Below are positions 7,754 through 9,367 of a DNA stretch of 9,367 bases, in pieces. The notes under the pieces are model-generated. The model was not told where the DNA came from. It saw nothing but the letters and a program-made list of their open reading frames with translations, and did not search any database. Positions within the stretch are counted from its first letter, which is position 1, and each line of letters begins with the position of its first letter. The position numbers and the translations under genes were made by a program. The stretch is from DAOUFU01 sp034429275 (GTDB lineage Bacteria; Chloroflexota; Anaerolineae; Aggregatilineales; Aggregatilineaceae), in the NCBI GenBank assembly GCA_034429275.1, contig DAOUFU010000199.1, forward strand, positions 1 to 9,367, read 5' to 3'.

Positions 7754-7786
7754 ACAGCGGCGAAGCGCACCCATTTCGCCCGCTGT
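7754..7786. repeat. Imperfect inverted repeat between terminator and promoter
   Basis: ACAGCGGCGAA (7754-7764) pairs with TTCGCCCGCTGT (7775-7786) over 11 base pairs with one bulged C and a 10-base loop. It lies between the strong terminator of the PAP2 gene and the candidate -10 box at 7742-7747, covering where the -35 box should be. It may be a second, T-tract-less structure at the end of the PAP2 transcript or a regulator site for the secreted-protein gene. Confidence 0.4.
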
Positions 7787-7811
7787 GCAGTGTCCAGACA
7801 GGGAAACAAAA

Positions 7812-7836
7812 AGGGCGGATCGTGGTGATCCGCCCT
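7812..7836 (-). terminator. Strong intrinsic terminator of the PAP2 gene
   Basis: AGGGCGGATC (7812-7821) and GATCCGCCCT (7827-7836) form a perfect 10-base-pair stem with a 5-base loop. On the minus strand it is followed at once by TTTTGTTT, the T-tract of a Rho-independent terminator. It sits 54 bases after the stop of the PAP2 gene and isolates it from the secreted-protein gene downstream. Confidence 0.88.
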
Positions 7837-7890
7837 GATTGGCAGAAAATGAAATTTTGGTGAAATCGCCCCTGGCGGGCAAGCGCGCGA

Positions 7891-8829
7891 TCAGCGGTAA
7901 CGGCGATTCGCCACGCGCTGAGGGCTGTGCGCTTTGGTCCAGGCGAACACATTGAGGTCGATGTTGGTCTTGCGCAGCGACCAGTAGACGATCAGGTACA
8001 CAAACAGCGCATAGGTGGCCCCCACCAGCCCATCGATCACGTAGTGGTGACCCAGGTAGATGGCCGAGAAGGCGACGCCCAGCGGCAGAATGAGCACGGG
8101 CAGGCCGCGCCGCCCCCACACCGTCATGCTGACCAGCGCCAGGTAGGTAGGATAGGCGATGTGCAGCGATGGCATCGCTGCGACCGGGTTTGGCCCGGAA
8201 GCGACCACGTGCCGGCTGACGATGAAGCTGTCGAGCGTGATCGGCTCGGTGCGCAGGTAGCCGTGCGAGGTGGCCCACCAGGGCGGGGCCGCCGGGAAGA
8301 CCAGGTAGGTCAGGAAGGCGGCGAACGAGAGCACCACCAGGCCGATCATGAAGGCCCAATATTCCGGGCGGCGGAAGTACCACAGCACCGCCGCCAGGAT
8401 CAGCGGGGTGATGAAGTGCGAGAGGTAGAAGGTGTTGGTCAACACGTCGATGACGGGCGTGAAGAAGTGATCACCCAGGTTGGATTGCAGCCAGTGACCG
8501 GGCAGCGTGCCGCCAAACAGGGCTTTTTCCCACTTGATCAGGTTGACGACGTTGATATCGGCCCCGGTGAAGTCATCGGCAAAACGGCGCAGTTCGGTAT
8601 AGGTGAACAGCAGCGCCATGAAGGGCAGAAAATCGAAACCAAAACCACGCAGCCGGGGGTTGACCACGGCCAGGATGATCACCAGCAGGAAGCCGAGCTT
8701 GGTCGAAGGGTAGAAGATGCCCAACGCCCACAGGACCAGGCATACTACCGCGATCACCAACAGATTGAACCGGAACGATTCGCGCTTGCTATTCAGATAG
8801 CCGAGCAGGTTTTTGAAGGTTGTGATCAT
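7891..8829 (-). CDS. PAP2-family membrane phosphatase / inositol phosphorylceramide synthase-like transferase
   Basis: A 312-residue polytopic membrane enzyme of the PAP2_3 (Aur1/Ipt1-like) type, which cleaves or transfers a phospho-head-group on membrane lipids. Counting from the Met at 8829, hydrophobic helices lie at about 22-39, 42-57, 65-82, 122-152, 157-179, 243-260 and 267-285. The family signature is complete: FPAAPPWW near 178-185, MPSLHIAYP with PSLH at 220-223, and GHHYVIDG at 260-267 with catalytic H262 and D266. The frame is open to an upstream ATG at 8883, but those 18 extra codons have only 7 G/C third positions and several rare codons (AGG, CTA twice, GGA), unlike the body of the gene, so 8829 is preferred. 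GGAAG stands 4 bases before it. A sigma-70-type promoter at 8935-8963 and a strong terminator make it a single-gene unit. The lipid substrate is unknown; a plain phosphatidate-type phosphatase is the alternative. Confidence 0.88.
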   Translation of the reverse strand: MITTFKNLLGYLNSKRESFRFNLLVIAVVCLVLWALGIFYPSTKLGFLLVIILAVVNPRLRGFGFDFLPFMALLFTYTELRRFADDFTGADINVVNLIKWEKALFGGTLPGHWLQSNLGDHFFTPVIDVLTNTFYLSHFITPLILAAVLWYFRRPEYWAFMIGLVVLSFAAFLTYLVFPAAPPWWATSHGYLRTEPITLDSFIVSRHVVASGPNPVAAMPSLHIAYPTYLALVSMTVWGRRGLPVLILPLGVAFSAIYLGHHYVIDGLVGATYALFVYLIVYWSLRKTNIDLNVFAWTKAHSPQRVANRRYR

Positions 8830-8934
8830 CAGGCTTCCAGTTGCATGTAGAACACGTAGAAACAGCGACGAAGGTTGCCTCATTGGTCACTTCGCCGCCT
8901 ATCTTACATGCCTCTCTATTACCAGATTAAGCGT

Positions 8935-8963
8935 ATTTTACCCGAAGTCGGCCCGGTTCACAA
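8935..8963 (-). promoter_or_regulatory. Sigma-70-like promoter of the PAP2 gene
   Basis: On the minus strand, TTGTGA (8963-8958, 4 of 6 consensus) and TAAAAT (8940-8935, 5 of 6) are exactly 17 bases apart. Transcription should start near 8928, leaving a leader of about 99 bases to the preferred ATG at 8829, or about 45 to the ATG at 8883. This is the best promoter match in the window. Confidence 0.65.
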
Positions 8964-8985
8964 GGCTGATTTTGGTCCTAACGGT

Positions 8986-9009
8986 CCAATTCCCCCCATA
9001 ATTGGGGGG
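8986..9009. promoter_or_regulatory. Overlapping inverted repeats in the divergent intergenic region
   Basis: CCCCCC (8992-8997) and GGGGGG (9004-9009) flank the 6-base loop ATAATT. CCAATT (8986-8991) and AATTGG (9000-9005) form a second inverted repeat whose right arm overlaps the first. The two pairings exclude each other if formed in single strands. The element lies between the PAP2 promoter (ending 8963) and the gene starting at 9098. It is most likely a protein-binding site or a DNA-shape element, because a predicted transcript of either gene would not include it. Confidence 0.45.
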
Positions 9010-9037
9010 TGACAAGGTGGAGGGATCGGGGTGCCTG

Positions 9038-9046
9038 TGGTATGGT
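9038..9046 (+). promoter_or_regulatory. Candidate extended -10 promoter of the gene at 9098
   Basis: TGG followed by TATGGT has the TGn extension and 4 of 6 bases of the -10 box; transcription would start near 9053, about 45 bases before the GTG. No convincing -35 box is found at normal spacing; GTGACA (9009-9014) is too far at 26 bases. Confidence 0.3.
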
Positions 9047-9087
9047 AGGCGAAGACAACCGAACGCGGCGGGCGATCAATAACCAGC

Positions 9088-9094
9088 GAGGTGA
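9088..9094 (+). promoter_or_regulatory. Ribosome binding site of the 3'-terminal gene
   Basis: GAGGTGA matches the 3' part of the anti-Shine-Dalgarno partner sequence and is 3 bases before the GTG at 9098. Its TGA is an in-frame stop (9092-9094), so GTG 9098 is the first possible start of this frame. Confidence 0.7.
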
Positions 9095-9097
9095 CGG

Positions 9098-9367
9098 GTG
9101 AACGAAAAGCCCAAGCGGCAGCTTCAGCCGCAGTACCGGGTGGATTTTGTGACCGCGCTGCCGGTGGCGCGCTGCATCGAGCGCCTGGAGCGAGATGTCG
9201 TGCTGCGCGACTCGGCCACGCGGCACCCGTTCGCTCCAATGATGCAGACGACGACCATCGAGGCGAACAACGTCTTTCACATCGAACGCCACTTCCCCGC
9301 CCAACTCTATCCTATCCGGCTGGTAGGGCGGCTCGATCCTGATCCCAACGGCGGGCAGGGGACGTGG
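9098..9367 (+). CDS. Unrecognised protein, 3' partial (first 90 residues)
   Basis: The frame opens with GTG at 9098 and stays open for 90 codons to the window end, with high G/C at third positions, so it is very probably a real gene. The start is fixed by GAGGTGA just upstream, which also carries an in-frame stop. After a basic start (MNEKPKRQLQPQ) the visible part has a helix-like stretch VARCIERLERDVVL, then alternating polar and hydrophobic strands with ANNVFHIERHFPAQ and IRLVGRLDPDPNGGQGTW. That pattern suggests an alpha/beta cytoplasmic domain in which a strand, a DP-NG turn and another strand follow each other. No signal peptide or membrane segment is seen so far, though one could come later. 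I do not recognise the family. It is divergent from the PAP2 gene, with 268 bases between the start codons, so the two may share control. Confidence 0.72.
   Translation, partial: MNEKPKRQLQPQYRVDFVTALPVARCIERLERDVVLRDSATRHPFAPMMQTTTIEANNVFHIERHFPAQLYPIRLVGRLDPDPNGGQGTW

Noticed and set aside
7927..8850. A 307-codon open frame on the plus strand
   Set aside because: It is antisense to the PAP2 gene, whose membrane helices and catalytic motifs are intact. The predicted product is a Gln/Asp/Glu/His-rich sequence, the typical mirror of hydrophobic codons.
9091..9342. An 83-codon frame starting with GTG at 9091
   Set aside because: It overlaps the ribosome binding site of the better frame at 9098, is Ala/Arg-rich out-of-frame translation and has no upstream binding site of its own.
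1..9367. A defence island, CRISPR array or mobile element
   Set aside because: An AddA-like helicase-nuclease can resemble defence genes, but it has the full housekeeping motif set. No repeats with spacers, transposase, integrase, toxin-antitoxin pair or phage gene were found.

Overview
The window is GC-rich, densely coded bacterial DNA with five recognisable genes and the start of a sixth. Long spurious antisense frames, GC-rich third codon positions and GTG starts fit a high-GC genome. The gene set suggests a Chloroflexota (Anaerolineae-like) bacterium: an AddA-type helicase-nuclease, a YbdK-type carboxylate-amine ligase, a secreted beta-sandwich protein with a thrombospondin type 3 linker, and an inositol-phosphotransferase-like PAP2 membrane enzyme. 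This assignment is an inference from protein style and composition; no rRNA or tRNA gene is present to fix it.

Layout: (1) Positions 2-3628, plus strand, hold nearly all of an AddA/RecB-like UvrD helicase with a C-terminal PD-(D/E)XK nuclease; its first residues lie before the window. (2) Eleven bases further on, tail to tail, is a two-gene minus-strand operon: a promoter at 5704-5731 drives a glutamate-cysteine-ligase-like carboxylate-amine ligase (5651 to 4455), whose stop overlaps the GTG start of a class I SAM methyltransferase (4458 to 3640). (3) A minus-strand gene (7647 to 5833) encodes a 604-residue secreted protein with two lectin/LamG-like domains, and is followed by a hairpin terminator. 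(4) A minus-strand PAP2/IPC-synthase-like gene (best start 8829, end 7891) has a good sigma-70-type promoter at 8935-8963 and a strong intrinsic terminator at 7812-7836. (5) Divergent from it, on the plus strand, an unrecognised gene starts at 9098 and runs off the window end.

Functionally the window mixes DNA break repair, an amide-ligase/methyltransferase pair that may act on one small molecule, an exported protein and a membrane lipid enzyme. Only the ligase-methyltransferase pair is tied together by the sequence (shared promoter and 4-base overlap). There is no sign of mobile elements, CRISPR arrays, phage genes or a defence island. The items worth a second look are the coupled pair, the architecture of the secreted protein, several inverted repeats in promoters or leaders, and the two similar terminator hairpins. 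No intergenic stretch reaches 300 bases.
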